From the NCBI RefSeq assembly GCF_013456555.2, contig NZ_CP059154.1, positions 3,715,652 to 3,779,651 on the forward strand: 64,000 nucleotides of DNA, in the 5' to 3' direction. Source of the DNA: Natrinema zhouii. Its GTDB lineage: Archaea; Halobacteriota; Halobacteria; Halobacteriales; Natrialbaceae. How positions within the stretch are numbered: the first letter of the stretch is position 1; each line of letters begins with the position of its first letter. This document shows positions 9,191 to 17,985 of the stretch, piece after piece. The notes under the pieces were generated by a model that was given only the letters and a program-made list of their open reading frames with translations, did no database searches and was not told the origin of the DNA. Made by a program: the position numbers and the translations under genes.

Positions 9191-9191
9191 C

Positions 9192-9380
9192 TTATACTCC
9201 GACCGCGAGCAACGGAATTCCAAACGCGATTGCTGCGCCGACCAGCGCGACGAGGGCACCGATGGCGACGGCACGCGACGAGTAGTCGCTCATCGGTGCG
9301 GTCGTTCGTTCGGCGTCGAGATCGTGACCGACGTCGGCTCCCGAGTCGTCATCCGCGGCGGTTTCGGTGTCGTCCGTCAT
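9192..9380 (-). CDS. Small single-TM protein (DUF7550-like)
   Basis: A 62-aa protein with an acidic N-terminal half ending in HDLDAERTTAPMSDY and one hydrophobic C-terminal helix (about residues 38-60). The DLDAERTTAPM motif plus a short TM segment fits a haloarchaeal family I recall as DUF7550. Function unknown. The stop codon nearly touches that of the convergent neighbour. Confidence 0.68.
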   Translation of the reverse strand: MTDDTETAADDDSGADVGHDLDAERTTAPMSDYSSRAVAIGALVALVGAAIAFGIPLLAVGV

Positions 9381-9575
9381 ACCCGCTCGTTCTCGACTCG
9401 GTCACTTAAGAACACCTACACGGATCGCCACCACCGGGAGTCGACGGCGGATGCTGGTCCGTTTCCTCGAGTCGACGCGCTCCCCTCCTGAGTCGACGGT
9501 CCGTTCCCGCATTACCCTGCCGTTCGATCCAGACGCCTTTACTACCCGGAACGCGAACAAAGCAGTAGTTACCAC

Positions 9576-10391
9576 ATGGTCCTGACCAAGCGAGTCATCC
9601 CGTGTATCGACGTGGACCTCGACGAGGACGGCAACCCGGCAGTTTACACCGGCGTCAACTTCGAGGATCTGAAATACACCGGCGATCCGGTCGAGATGGC
9701 CCGCGCGTACAATCGTGCGGGCGCGGACGAGTTCGTCTTCCTCGACATCACCGCCTCCGCGGAGGGACGCGAGACGATGCTCGACGTCGTCGAGCGCGTC
9801 GCCGACGAGGTCTTTATCCCCCTCACGGTCGGTGGTGGCATCCGCACCACGGAAGACATCAAAGAGACGCTCCGCGCCGGCGCTGACAAGGTCTCGATCA
9901 CTACCGGTGCGCTCGAGCGACCAGAACTCGTCAACGAGGGCGCTCGCGCATTCGGCAGCCAGTGTATCGTCATCAGCGTCGACGCTAAGCGGCGATTCGA
10001 CGAACAGGGCGAGCACTACGTCGAGATCGACGGCGAGTCCTGCTGGTTCGAGTGCACGAAGAAGGGCGGCCGCGAGGGGACCGGGATCGACGTCCTCGAG
10101 TGGGCCGCAGAAGCCGAGTCCCGCGGCGCCGGCGAGCTGTTCGTCAACTCGATTGACAAGGACGGTACCAAAGACGGCTACGACCTGCCGCTGACGACGG
10201 CCGTCAGCGAGACCGTCGATACGCCGGTCATCGCGTCGTCGGGCTGTGGCGGTCCCGAAGACATGTATGACGTGTTCACCGAGGCCGGCGCCGACGCGGG
10301 ACTCGCGGCGTCGATCTTCCACTTCGACGAGTACTCGATCGAGGAGACGAAGGCCTACCTCGACGAGCACGGCGTCCCCGTTCGCCTCTGA
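9576..10391 (+). CDS. hisF: Imidazole glycerol phosphate synthase, cyclase subunit
   Basis: HisF is the (beta/alpha)8 cyclase that, with glutaminase HisH, converts PRFAR plus ammonia to imidazole glycerol phosphate and AICAR (histidine synthesis). It is 271 aa. Catalytic Asp12 (RVIPCIDVD) and Asp136 (VISVDAKRR) are present, as are the phosphate loops VGGGIRT and ASSGCGG. No hisH or other his gene is adjacent, which is normal for haloarchaea. A TTTACTAC box lies about 32 bases upstream. The 3' end is partly duplicated just downstream (see the repeat). Confidence 0.97.
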   Translation: MVLTKRVIPCIDVDLDEDGNPAVYTGVNFEDLKYTGDPVEMARAYNRAGADEFVFLDITASAEGRETMLDVVERVADEVFIPLTVGGGIRTTEDIKETLRAGADKVSITTGALERPELVNEGARAFGSQCIVISVDAKRRFDEQGEHYVEIDGESCWFECTKKGGREGTGIDVLEWAAEAESRGAGELFVNSIDKDGTKDGYDLPLTTAVSETVDTPVIASSGCGGPEDMYDVFTEAGADAGLAASIFHFDEYSIEETKAYLDEHGVPVRL

Positions 10392-10422
10392 AATCCACGG
10401 CATCCCCGTTCGCCTCTAAAGT
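10368..10422 (+). repeat. Tandem duplication of the hisF 3' end
   Basis: Two 27-base units, 10368-10394 and 10396-10422, match at 24 of 27 positions. The first contains the last hisF codons and its TGA; the second repeats them after the stop and carries TAA at the equivalent place. The period is 28, so the copy is not a simple in-frame extension. Confidence 0.8.
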
Positions 10423-10511
10423 CACTGCTTCGTACGAGTCGTCCGAGAGCCGGCGAGCATTCCGTCGCCCTTCCAATACGTTTATTCCGTCGCAGTCCTC
10501 CTTTCCGAGCA

Positions 10512-11387
10512 GTGAAATGGCGGTGTACGCGGTGTGGCAAACCGCACGCGGAGAACGAGCCCCCCTGTGACGAGTGCGGGCACAACGCCTTCGAGAAGGC
10601 GATCGTCCGCGTTGACGATGGAAGCCAGAGCGGGACCGAGGGCGGTGTCGATTCCGATCCAGAACTGACGGAATCCGGAACCGTCGACACCGGCCCCGAT
10701 TACGTCTGGGCCTGCACGAACTGCGGCCGAAAGCACGTCCGGAACACGCCGCCGTGTTCGCGCTGTGGCAACCCCGACCTCGAGCGGGTCGAGCAGACCT
10801 ACGAGGGCCTCGAGCGAGAGCTGGCCACGCCGAGCTGGTTCGAGGTCGCGAAACCGTATCTGCCGATTCTCGTCGTGATGGGGGTCGTCGTCGCGCTGTT
10901 CGCGACGGGCGTTATTTCCCCGTCGGTGTTACCGGGTATCGGGCCACCGTCGCCGCCCGACGCGCCCGGCGAGGGGACCGAGGTCGCCGGGATCGATCTC
11001 GAGGCGACGGAGGAAGAGATTCACGATCGGCTCGAGGACGAACGGGAGTCGTCGGAATCGCGAACGCACGACGACGGACTCGCGGCGTACGCGGAGTATC
11101 AAAACCGCGGGTTCGTCGCGATGGAGTTCGACGGCCGAGAGCCCGAGGCCGTAGACGTCGACGAGTTCGATCACGGCTGCGGTGACTCGCGGGTCGCCAG
11201 TAGACCCCTGACTCTCACCGATGTATCGGTCCAAAACTACAGCGACGAGTCGGCGTTGGGCGACGCCATCGCCGAGGAACTCCTCGCGGAGTACGGTGAC
11301 AACGTGCTGACCGGCTTCGACGCCGAGGGGTTCGACGTTCACAGAGCGCCCAACGGGGACGTCTTCGTCTTCTACGCAGCGTGTTGA
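10512..11387 (+). CDS. Double zinc-ribbon membrane protein with C-terminal outer domain
   Basis: A 291-aa protein starting at GTG. Two zinc ribbons: CTRCGKPHAENEPPCDECG (residues 5-23) and CTNCGRKHVRNTPPCSRCG (about 68-86). One TM helix follows (about 113-135), then an acidic linker and a C-terminal domain ending FVFYAAC with an isolated Cys pair possibility (HGCGD and the last Cys). Topology suggests cytoplasmic zinc ribbons and an external tail. Function unknown. GTTTATTC lies about 28 bases before the GTG, supporting that start. Confidence 0.72.
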   Translation: MKWRCTRCGKPHAENEPPCDECGHNAFEKAIVRVDDGSQSGTEGGVDSDPELTESGTVDTGPDYVWACTNCGRKHVRNTPPCSRCGNPDLERVEQTYEGLERELATPSWFEVAKPYLPILVVMGVVVALFATGVISPSVLPGIGPPSPPDAPGEGTEVAGIDLEATEEEIHDRLEDERESSESRTHDDGLAAYAEYQNRGFVAMEFDGREPEAVDVDEFDHGCGDSRVASRPLTLTDVSVQNYSDESALGDAIAEELLAEYGDNVLTGFDAEGFDVHRAPNGDVFVFYAAC

Positions 11388-11548
11388 GTGTCCCTCCTGA
11401 GCACGGTGGGACCGAAATCAGCCTCTCGAACGATCGGACAAAATCCTCGAGAGACAACTCGAGTGGAATAGCATACGGAAGGAGTGTACCAGTTCGAAAT
11501 CGAGCGGCGTCCGATCAGCGGTGACTGCGACTGCGGTCGTCTGCCGGT

Positions 11549-11833
11549 TCAGGCCGCGGCTTCGAACGCGTCGCGGAACGAATTCGCTTTCTCGCGGACG
11601 GTTGCGGCTCCCTCCTCGAGCGCCTCGAGCGGATCCGCGCCGCCCTCGGTCTTGATCGTCAGGATCGGCTCGGTCTGACCGCCCGACTGTTCGGGGTTGA
11701 CGTCGTAGGTTGCTGCACTCACGTCGTCGTGCTCGAGCAGTGAGCCCTTGAGCACGTTCATGAAGGTGTGGTCCTCGCCGGCGATCTCGATGGACAGTTC
11801 GTCCTCGGTGCTCTCGGTGACCCGCAGTTCCAT
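11549..11833 (-). CDS. rpoL: DNA-directed RNA polymerase subunit L
   Basis: A 94-aa homologue of archaeal RpoL (Rpb11 family), which pairs with RpoD in the assembly platform of RNA polymerase. Seen: [33 protein letters not shown], matching the family's EDHTLxNxL motif, then an acidic haloarchaeal C-terminal helix ([20 protein letters not shown]). It is a single gene, opposite in orientation to its neighbours. Confidence 0.95.
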   Translation of the reverse strand: MELRVTESTEDELSIEIAGEDHTFMNVLKGSLLEHDDVSAATYDVNPEQSGGQTEPILTIKTEGGADPLEALEEGAATVREKANSFRDAFEAAA

Positions 11834-12001
11834 GGCTGCTACTCCGGTCGTCGGCCGCTTGTACCTTTCGAAGCCGACGCTCGTCGCGGTTCGCCGCGAC
11901 TGTCACCGGCCCAGTTGCGCGAGGCGGCACGGCTCGAGCCGGATAGCTGACGGCGTTCGCTGAAGGCAAACCACTATACGGCCCCGTTCGAACCACGGCA
12001 T

Positions 12002-13840
12002 ATGCGCTTGCTCGCGACCCTGCTGGCGGTCGTCGTCACCGCGTCGCTGGTCGGGTCGATCGCAGTCGTCAGACGGATCCACCGGCCGGCGCGGCGCTGG
12101 CGCGACGTGGCCCGGGAACGGCTCGTGTACGGTGTTCCGTGGGGTTCGCTCGTGGTGATCGCGTTCGTCCTCGCCGTCTATCTGTTCGTCCAAAGCGGGA
12201 TCGCGGACTTCGATAATCCCGTGACGATCCCCTTCCGCACGTGGTCGTACTTCTATCCGCTCGGGATGGTGACGGCAGCGTTTTCCCACGCCGGCCCGAG
12301 TCATCTCATCGGCAATCTGGCCGGAACGGTCGTCGTCGCGCCGCTCGCCGAATACGCCTGGGGACACTACCCCGACGAACGCGAGCCGCGGCGGGCTGAC
12401 TCGTGGCGCACCGATCCGCGAGTGCGCGCGTTCGTGCTCTTTCCGCTGGCCGTCATTGGAGTCGGACTGGTGACCGGCCTGTTCGCGCTCGGCCCCGTAA
12501 TCGGTTTCTCGGGGGTCGTCTTCGCCCTCGCCGGGTTCGCCATCGTCCACTATCCGATCGTGACGATCGTCGGGACCCTCGGCGTCCAGAGCGTCGTCCT
12601 GCGGCTCTACTCTGCGCTGCAGAACCCGATCAGTGTCTACACCGCCCAGCCGAGCCCGCCGTCAGCGCCGTCCTGGGCCGGCATCGCCATTCAGGGCCAC
12701 GCGCTCGGACTCTTCATCGGCTTCGTCCTCGGTGTCGTCCTCCTCGAGCGACGGGGTACCCGTCCGAACCCGCTTCGGCTCTGGCTCGCCGTCCTGTTGT
12801 TCGGGTTCTCGAAGGGGCTGTGGGCCATCTACTGGTACGGTGCCGAGAACACCTTCGTGCTCTTCCAGGGACCGGGCGTCGCTATCGTCTCGGTGCTCGC
12901 GCTCGTGGTCATGCTCTCGATGACCGCTTCGGAGACGCCCCTCCTCCCGCCGCGGCTCCGGCAGCTGTTTACTCGCTCGAACGAGCGAACTGCGGGGTCG
13001 ACCGCTGACGCCGAGCCGTCGGTCGCCCGATCGCTCGAACTGGCCGGCGGTGGCCGCGGTGACGGCGTCGTCACGGCCCGTATAGACCGTGTTCGCGAGA
13101 TCGTCGATGGAAACCGACGGGCTCGCGAGTCGGGCGGCCTCTCGGATCTGACCCGCAAGGGAGCCGCGTTCCTGGCGGTTCTCGGTATCCTCGCGCTCCT
13201 CGCCGGCATGGCGATTCCCGCGAATTTCCTGGTCGTCGACGATTCGACCGCCTCCTCGGACGCGGCGGTGCAGATCGAGGACTACACCGTGGAATACGTC
13301 GAGGGCGTTCCCAACGGACTCGTCACCGGGATCGGTATCGAGGCCCTCGAGGACGACGAGGGACTCGAGTCCAGCGGGGTGATCGTCGCCAGCGACCACC
13401 GCGAGATCTGGTTCGAAGCGGTGAGCGCCCAGCGGCTCGCGTTTACCGGCGAGGAGACGGTCTACGTGGGTGGCACCGGCTGGCGCGAGGCAGTCCACGT
13501 CGAACGCACCGGCTGGGAACCGGTCGGAAACGACGTCGTCTATCAGGTCTGGCTGTGGGAAGACGGGGCGGACCGACAGCTCGCACACGAATCCAACGAC
13601 TCGAAGGCCGAAGCCCAGATCGCCGGCCGAAACGTGACGATCGGCTCCGACGACGGGACGTTCGTCCTCGGCGTCGGCTCGAGCGATACCGATGCCGTCG
13701 CGACAACACCGATTCCGGACGAGAACGGAACGGTGACGGCCGGCGGACTCACCTTCGAGCGCGAAAACGAGACGATCTACGCGGCCGCCGACGGGACGCG
13801 GGTTGCGGTCGCGAGTCAAGAGACGTACAACGGCTACTGA
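12002..13840 (+). CDS. Rhomboid family intramembrane serine protease with C-terminal domain
   Basis: A 612-aa protein. The rhomboid core lies in the first ~310 residues: HLIGN (His101, Asn105), the active-site GFSG (Ser170) and the catalytic-type His233 in GHALGLFIG, with about seven membrane helices. A cytoplasmic Ser/Arg-rich stretch follows (315-380), then one more helix (about 388-410) and a 200-residue C-terminal domain with repeated beta-strand-like segments that should lie outside the cell. All catalytic residues are present, so activity is likely; substrates are unknown. Confidence 0.88.
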   Translation: MRLLATLLAVVVTASLVGSIAVVRRIHRPARRWRDVARERLVYGVPWGSLVVIAFVLAVYLFVQSGIADFDNPVTIPFRTWSYFYPLGMVTAAFSHAGPSHLIGNLAGTVVVAPLAEYAWGHYPDEREPRRADSWRTDPRVRAFVLFPLAVIGVGLVTGLFALGPVIGFSGVVFALAGFAIVHYPIVTIVGTLGVQSVVLRLYSALQNPISVYTAQPSPPSAPSWAGIAIQGHALGLFIGFVLGVVLLERRGTRPNPLRLWLAVLLFGFSKGLWAIYWYGAENTFVLFQGPGVAIVSVLALVVMLSMTASETPLLPPRLRQLFTRSNERTAGSTADAEPSVARSLELAGGGRGDGVVTARIDRVREIVDGNRRARESGGLSDLTRKGAAFLAVLGILALLAGMAIPANFLVVDDSTASSDAAVQIEDYTVEYVEGVPNGLVTGIGIEALEDDEGLESSGVIVASDHREIWFEAVSAQRLAFTGEETVYVGGTGWREAVHVERTGWEPVGNDVVYQVWLWEDGADRQLAHESNDSKAEAQIAGRNVTIGSDDGTFVLGVGSSDTDAVATTPIPDENGTVTAGGLTFERENETIYAAADGTRVAVASQETYNGY

Positions 13841-13865
13841 TCGATCGGGTTCTCTGCACCGGGGA

Positions 13866-14020
13866 AACTACCGTGCGGTGGCGCGCGCTGTCGACCGCCC
13901 GAAGTGAAAACGAGGGCGGTCGATGACTTGTGCGAGGGATGAGTGAGGGAGCGGAGCGACCGAACGAATCGGTTGGGGAGGGTGTGGAAATTCCGTGTTG
14001 CCAGCAGTCGCAAAACGCTC
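13866..14020 (-). repeat. Dispersed intergenic repeat, copy B
   Basis: This is the reverse-complement copy of the 4156 and 55587 repeats. Read on the minus strand it shows CCACACCCTCCCCAACCGATTC, CTCATCCCTCGCAC, a hairpin and GCGCGCGCCACCGCA. The hairpin has perfect 10-base arms (13891-13900 and 13914-13923) around a 13-base loop. It lies between the convergent rhomboid and METTL5-like genes. Confidence 0.8.
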
Positions 14021-14083
14021 GATGCATCACTATTCGCTCGAGGCGTCGTCGCTTCACGGAGTCGCTCGAGTGTTCACCACCAG

Positions 14084-14740
14084 TCACTTACGAGACGACC
14101 ATTCGATGCGAAAGACCTCGGCCTCGAGCGTCTCCTGTGCCGCGGTGTGAAACTCGAAGCGCTTCGGAATCGGGAACTCGGCCCGGAACGCGTGGGTCAC
14201 CGATCCGCCCTCGTCGTCTGCGAACGATTCGACGAACGCCTGACTCCCCTCGTTGTGGATCGTGTAGGAGACGGCTCCGATCTCGCGGGCCGTCTCGAGG
14301 AACGCCCGATCCGCGTGTCGGTTCCCGCGCTGGGCACCGAAGGGCGGGTTCGAGAGGACGGTGGCGTCGGCGAGCGAAAACGGATGGCGGGAGACGTCGC
14401 CGCGGAACCACTCGATCGGATAATCTCGGCTGCCACCATCACCGCCACCGCCCGCAACCGCCCGCTCGTTCCGACGGGCGACCTCGAGTGCCCCCGCATC
14501 CAGATCGATCCCCGCGACCCGGTCGGCACCGGCGAGCGACGCCGCGATCGCGAGCATCCCCGTTCCGGTACCGAGGTCAACGACCCGTCGCTCGAAATCG
14601 CCCTGTAACCCCGCCAGATGGCAGAGATGAGCCGCCAGCTCCGCCGGCGTCAGATACTGTTCTAATCGAACCGATGGCTCGGAGAAGTCCTCGATCGACT
14701 CGAGTCGACGGGCGAGCGTGCGCCGAGACGGACCGGACAT
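14084..14740 (-). CDS. METTL5-family RNA methyltransferase
   Basis: A 218-aa class I SAM-dependent methyltransferase. Seen: EQYLTPAELAAHL, the SAM-binding DLGTGTGMLAIAA, GIDLD after it, and the catalytic NPPFGAQRGNRHADRAFL (NPPF type, for an exocyclic amino group). These together fit the METTL5 family, whose eukaryotic member makes m6A in small-subunit rRNA; the archaeal target is inference. It starts 9 bases after the stop of the upstream gene, so they form one operon. Confidence 0.85.
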   Translation of the reverse strand: MSGPSRRTLARRLESIEDFSEPSVRLEQYLTPAELAAHLCHLAGLQGDFERRVVDLGTGTGMLAIAASLAGADRVAGIDLDAGALEVARRNERAVAGGGGDGGSRDYPIEWFRGDVSRHPFSLADATVLSNPPFGAQRGNRHADRAFLETAREIGAVSYTIHNEGSQAFVESFADDEGGSVTHAFRAEFPIPKRFEFHTAAQETLEAEVFRIEWSSRK

Positions 14741-14749
14741 CCCTGCCGG

Positions 14750-15145
14750 TCAGTGCTCGACCGAAATCGGTCCCTCGAGTTCGAACGCGAGCCCCTCGCG
14801 GTCGGCCCGTTCGGCACAGGCCGCCAGCGCGGGGCGAACCTTCTCGGGGTCCGCGACGTCGTCGACGGTGACGGTCACGGTTCCGACGCCGAGGAAGGAG
14901 CCGGCGCGCACGTAGCCCCGGATGCGGTCGATTTCGTCCTGCGTCGCGAGCGAGCAGTCCTCGTCGAAACACGCCGCGACGGTCAACTCGGCGGGGATCA
15001 GCCCGTCAGCGGTCAGTTCGCGCTTGAGATCGCGGAGATATTCGGGGGCGGTCGACTCGAGCGCAGTCGCCTCGAGGGCGACGGGAGTGGCATCGGCCGG
15101 CTGACACCGGTCGATCGCGGACTCGGGTGACGATGTCGTACTCAT
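14750..15145 (-). CDS. Haloarchaeal protein of unknown function, co-transcribed with METTL5-like gene
   Basis: A 131-aa acidic protein. Segments ALEATALESTAPEYLRDLKRELTADGLIPAELTVAACFDEDCSLATQDEIDRIRGYVRAG... suggest a compact alpha/beta fold; no enzyme motif is visible. From memory this gene order fits the DUF5813 family, but I cannot confirm it. The start at 15145 is preferred over one 24 bases upstream because a TTTTTGTA box lies 26 bases before it. Coupling to the methyltransferase suggests a role in rRNA modification or ribosome work (inference). Confidence 0.65.
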   Translation of the reverse strand: MSTTSSPESAIDRCQPADATPVALEATALESTAPEYLRDLKRELTADGLIPAELTVAACFDEDCSLATQDEIDRIRGYVRAGSFLGVGTVTVTVDDVADPEKVRPALAACAERADREGLAFELEGPISVEH

Positions 15146-15330
15146 TGCTGTGCCATACATGGCTTGCATACAAAAAGTTTGTTGAATACGCAGTAGTAAT
15201 ACATACAGCTCGATGTGTCGCCGAGCGTGATGCCGTCTCGGAGAAGGGACGATCCCCTCACGGGAATTCGAGCGGTCGGATTTATGATAAAATAGAATAG
15301 AGTTAAGAACATCCCGTGAAAGTTACAGGT

Positions 15331-15513
15331 ATGGACGAGTGTCCACGGTGTGGGGGGACCATCGAAGAACTCTCGCTCGGCGACGTGTCGACGATTTCGT
15401 GTTCCCGGTGTGGGTTCGCCGACATCCCCGTCGAACACCAGCCGGCCGGTGCGGATGTCGAGTCCTGGCGAGACGCCTTCAATCGATTCTACGAGGAGTC
15501 GGCCGATACCTGA
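15331..15513 (+). CDS. Small zinc-ribbon protein
   Basis: A 60-aa protein with one zinc ribbon: CPRCGG near the N-terminus and CSRCGF about 20 residues later, followed by an acidic tail with a predicted helix (VESWRDAFNRFYEES). GTTAAGAAC lies about 27 bases before the ATG, so the mRNA is likely leaderless. Such proteins often mediate protein-protein or nucleic-acid contacts; no specific role can be given. Confidence 0.72.
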   Translation: MDECPRCGGTIEELSLGDVSTISCSRCGFADIPVEHQPAGADVESWRDAFNRFYEESADT

Positions 15514-15591
15514 ACTCGAGCCATCCCTTCGCGGTGCTCGAGGTCGAACGAATACCGCTCTAAGAAAACCGTGATCCGCAGAACCGACGGG

Positions 15592-16623
15592 TTACTCGTT
15601 TGTGGCCGCCGCTTCGGCCTCTTCCGCTTCCTCCTCGTGATCGATGTCCTCGTCGGAGCGGGCCGCGACGAGGCCACCGCGTGCCACGCTGTACAGCGGT
15701 TCGTTCGCGTGCGTGACGCCGCTGATCGAGAACGGAATGTTCGCCTCGCCCAGGTGGTCCTTGAATAAGGCCTCGAAGCCGCTGGGGCTCGAGGTGCCGC
15801 CGGTGACGACGACGGGCACGTCCAGTCCTTCTTCGACGTCTTCCTCGTCGACTTCGCTGACGATGTTCTCGATGACGTAGTCGAGCAGGTTCTCGTAGTA
15901 GATCGAGAGCGCACCCTCGACGCCGCCGACATCAGTTGTGAAGTCGAGTTCGAAGTCGTCTTCCTTGATGGAGGTGACCTTGTCGACGGGCGTGCCCGTC
16001 GCGCGCGCAGCTTGCTCGTCGACCCAGTCGCCACCGCGGGCGACGGAGAACTTCATGACGGGGACCGCGTAGTAGGAGAGACAGACGTTCGTCATCCCAG
16101 CACCGAAACTGATCCCCAGGCCGGTGAAGTTGTTGTCCGCGAGTTCGGAGTAGATGACGGACATCCCCTCATTGATCGGTTCGGAGTCGTACCCCATGTC
16201 GTCGAGGAAGGACTCGATCGTCTTCTGGTGATACAGCGTCGAGAGATCCGAGTCGATCGGATCCGCCGGGGACGAGAAGTAGAGCTTCTCGTCCGGATAG
16301 GCGGGCTCGCCGACGACCTGTTCGATGATGAGCTTCATCATCGGGATCGCGCTCTGCTCGTCGTTCGAGAGGATCCCGTGTTTCATCGGGCGGCGGGTCT
16401 CCTTGTTGAAAATATTCGCGAAGTTCAGGGCGTCGTCGCCGACGACGTACACCTTGTCGTCCTTGCGAATGTGGAGGACTTCGCTTCGCGAGAGCATCTG
16501 CTCGGCCATATCCGAGTACTCAATCTCTACGAAGGAGTTGCGCTGTTGCACGAAAACCGTGTCGTTCCCATCCTGCTGTGCTGACAGGATGTTCATCGTA
16601 CCGACGTCCAGGCCTTTAGCCAT
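15592..16623 (-). CDS. Actin-superfamily ATPase (salactin/volactin or MreB-like)
   Basis: A 343-aa protein with the actin/HSP70 fold layout: phosphate-1 loop [13 protein letters not shown] at the N-terminus, phosphate-2 region [39 protein letters not shown], and the adenosine motif [14 protein letters not shown]. The C-terminal tail is Glu/Ala-rich. Haloarchaea have polymerising actin homologues (salactin in Halobacterium, volactin in Haloferax) involved in chromosome inheritance or cell shape, and this is a candidate member. It has its own strong TATA box and follows a four-helix membrane protein gene on the same strand, 96 bases apart. Confidence 0.82.
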   Translation of the reverse strand: MAKGLDVGTMNILSAQQDGNDTVFVQQRNSFVEIEYSDMAEQMLSRSEVLHIRKDDKVYVVGDDALNFANIFNKETRRPMKHGILSNDEQSAIPMMKLIIEQVVGEPAYPDEKLYFSSPADPIDSDLSTLYHQKTIESFLDDMGYDSEPINEGMSVIYSELADNNFTGLGISFGAGMTNVCLSYYAVPVMKFSVARGGDWVDEQAARATGTPVDKVTSIKEDDFELDFTTDVGGVEGALSIYYENLLDYVIENIVSEVDEEDVEEGLDVPVVVTGGTSSPSGFEALFKDHLGEANIPFSISGVTHANEPLYSVARGGLVAARSDEDIDHEEEAEEAEAAATNE

Positions 16624-16645
16624 GTGTTGGCAAGGCCACTCGCGG

Positions 16646-16656
16646 ATTATAAATCT
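16646..16656 (-). promoter_or_regulatory. TATA box of the actin-like gene
   Basis: On the minus strand GATTTATAATC is centred about 28 bases before the ATG at 16623, giving a leaderless transcript independent of the upstream membrane-protein gene. Confidence 0.6.
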
Positions 16657-16719
16657 ATGTGCGAAACTTTCGGAACTGATACTATGAAAGACGCGTCTAT
16701 TTCTTTCCGCTTTGCCGTA

Positions 16720-17640
16720 TTAATTCCTCTTTACCAGATTTCGGAAGCGCTCGAGCAGACTCGAGAGCGGTTTCGTCACCGTTTCGATCGCACCGTCGTC
16801 GTCGGCCGTCGCCAGTTCTTCGGCCCGCTGTTGCTCCCGAAGTTCTTTGAGCTTCGCCGTCTGGTCGTCGACCGTCGAACTCGAGGTGGTTTCCTTCGTT
16901 TCGCCGCCTTTCAGTCCTTTGAGACCCGCGACCTGCGAATCGACGCCCGTCGAGCGAGTGGTCGTCGTGCCGGCGTCGGAATCGATGTCGATATCGTCGA
17001 GGGTATCGCTCGAGAAGTTCAATCGCTTGTGTTCGGTCTTCTGGACGCCGCCCCACGAGAGTTCAACGCCCTCCATCGCGTCGTCGATGTCCTGTTGAAT
17101 CTCCGCGTCGGTCAGTTCGGGCTCGTCGTCCGCGTCATCGTCGGTCACGACCGCCTCGGCTTGCTGTGCCATATCGAGGTAGTGGGCGATCAGTGCTGCG
17201 CCCGTCGAGGCAGCAATACCGGCGAGGCCGACGGCGTACACGGCGACTACCTGCACGGTGTAGTCGTCGCCGTAGCCGTTCCAGTTATCGGGATAGACGA
17301 AGAGAAAGCCGACGACCGCAGCGGCGGTGATCGCCGCGCCCGTGACCGACGCGTACAGCATCCGCCGTTCCGACGGGAGGAGAGTAACGATCCCCAGCAT
17401 CACGACGGGAAGCGCCATCATCGCGAGGGCGTACGCGGGACCCACCCACGCGAAGTAGCTGGCAGACCGGGCATCGAACGCGTTGCCGACGAGGAAGAGC
17501 ACCAACGCGACGACTGCCAGTCCGATTCCGCCCAGGAACAGACCGAATCCGACGTAGACGTCGGTTCGATCCTCCGGTTCACCGATGTATCGACGATAGA
17601 GGTCGAAGAGATACCCGTTTTGGACCTGTTCCGCTGCCAT
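16720..17640 (-). CDS. Four-helix membrane protein with long disordered cytoplasmic tail
   Basis: Of 306 aa, residues ~28-50, 63-88, 92-114 and 128-152 are hydrophobic helices. The rest (~155-306) is an acidic, Thr/Ser/Lys-rich tail with a predicted helix (DDQTAKLKELREQQRAEELA) and a basic amphipathic end (SLLERFRNLVKRN) that could lie on the membrane. This layout resembles haloarchaeal membrane anchors of the cytoskeleton/division machinery such as CdpA, but I cannot confirm homology. It lies next to the actin-like gene on the same strand, which is the best hint to its job. Confidence 0.68.
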   Translation of the reverse strand: MAAEQVQNGYLFDLYRRYIGEPEDRTDVYVGFGLFLGGIGLAVVALVLFLVGNAFDARSASYFAWVGPAYALAMMALPVVMLGIVTLLPSERRMLYASVTGAAITAAAVVGFLFVYPDNWNGYGDDYTVQVVAVYAVGLAGIAASTGAALIAHYLDMAQQAEAVVTDDDADDEPELTDAEIQQDIDDAMEGVELSWGGVQKTEHKRLNFSSDTLDDIDIDSDAGTTTTRSTGVDSQVAGLKGLKGGETKETTSSSTVDDQTAKLKELREQQRAEELATADDDGAIETVTKPLSSLLERFRNLVKRN

Positions 17641-17703
17641 TAACCCCCAGTTTACGCTCCAGTACTATGACTGTTGGGACGGGAAACGAACCGAACGTCG
17701 TTC

Positions 17704-17760
17704 GAAACGACCATCGGTATCTAACCGGAAACGACCATCGGTATCTAACCGGAAACGACT
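17704..17760 (+). repeat. 24-base tandem repeat
   Basis: Two exact 24-base units (17704-17727, 17728-17751) containing GACCATCGGTATCTAACC, then 8 bases of a third. They lie in the 345-base gap before the receiver-like gene. The rest of that gap (17641-17985) shows no ORF or other structure I can support. Confidence 0.85.
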
Positions 17761-17985
17761 GAGATAGTCGACTGGAAACGGCCCGCTTCTGCAGCTGAAT
17801 CCGTCCGCGATCAGCTGCTGTGAGCCGTTTCGGGACACACCGAACGGCCCGTGTCACACCGTTCCTGACTCCATCCTGTCGCCGACGATGGATACGTGAT
17901 TTGATCAGCCTCCAATCTGTAAAATGCTGTAAATCAGCCCATAGTTTGATATCAGTCGGCTCATGAAGTACCACTATCTCAAAGT

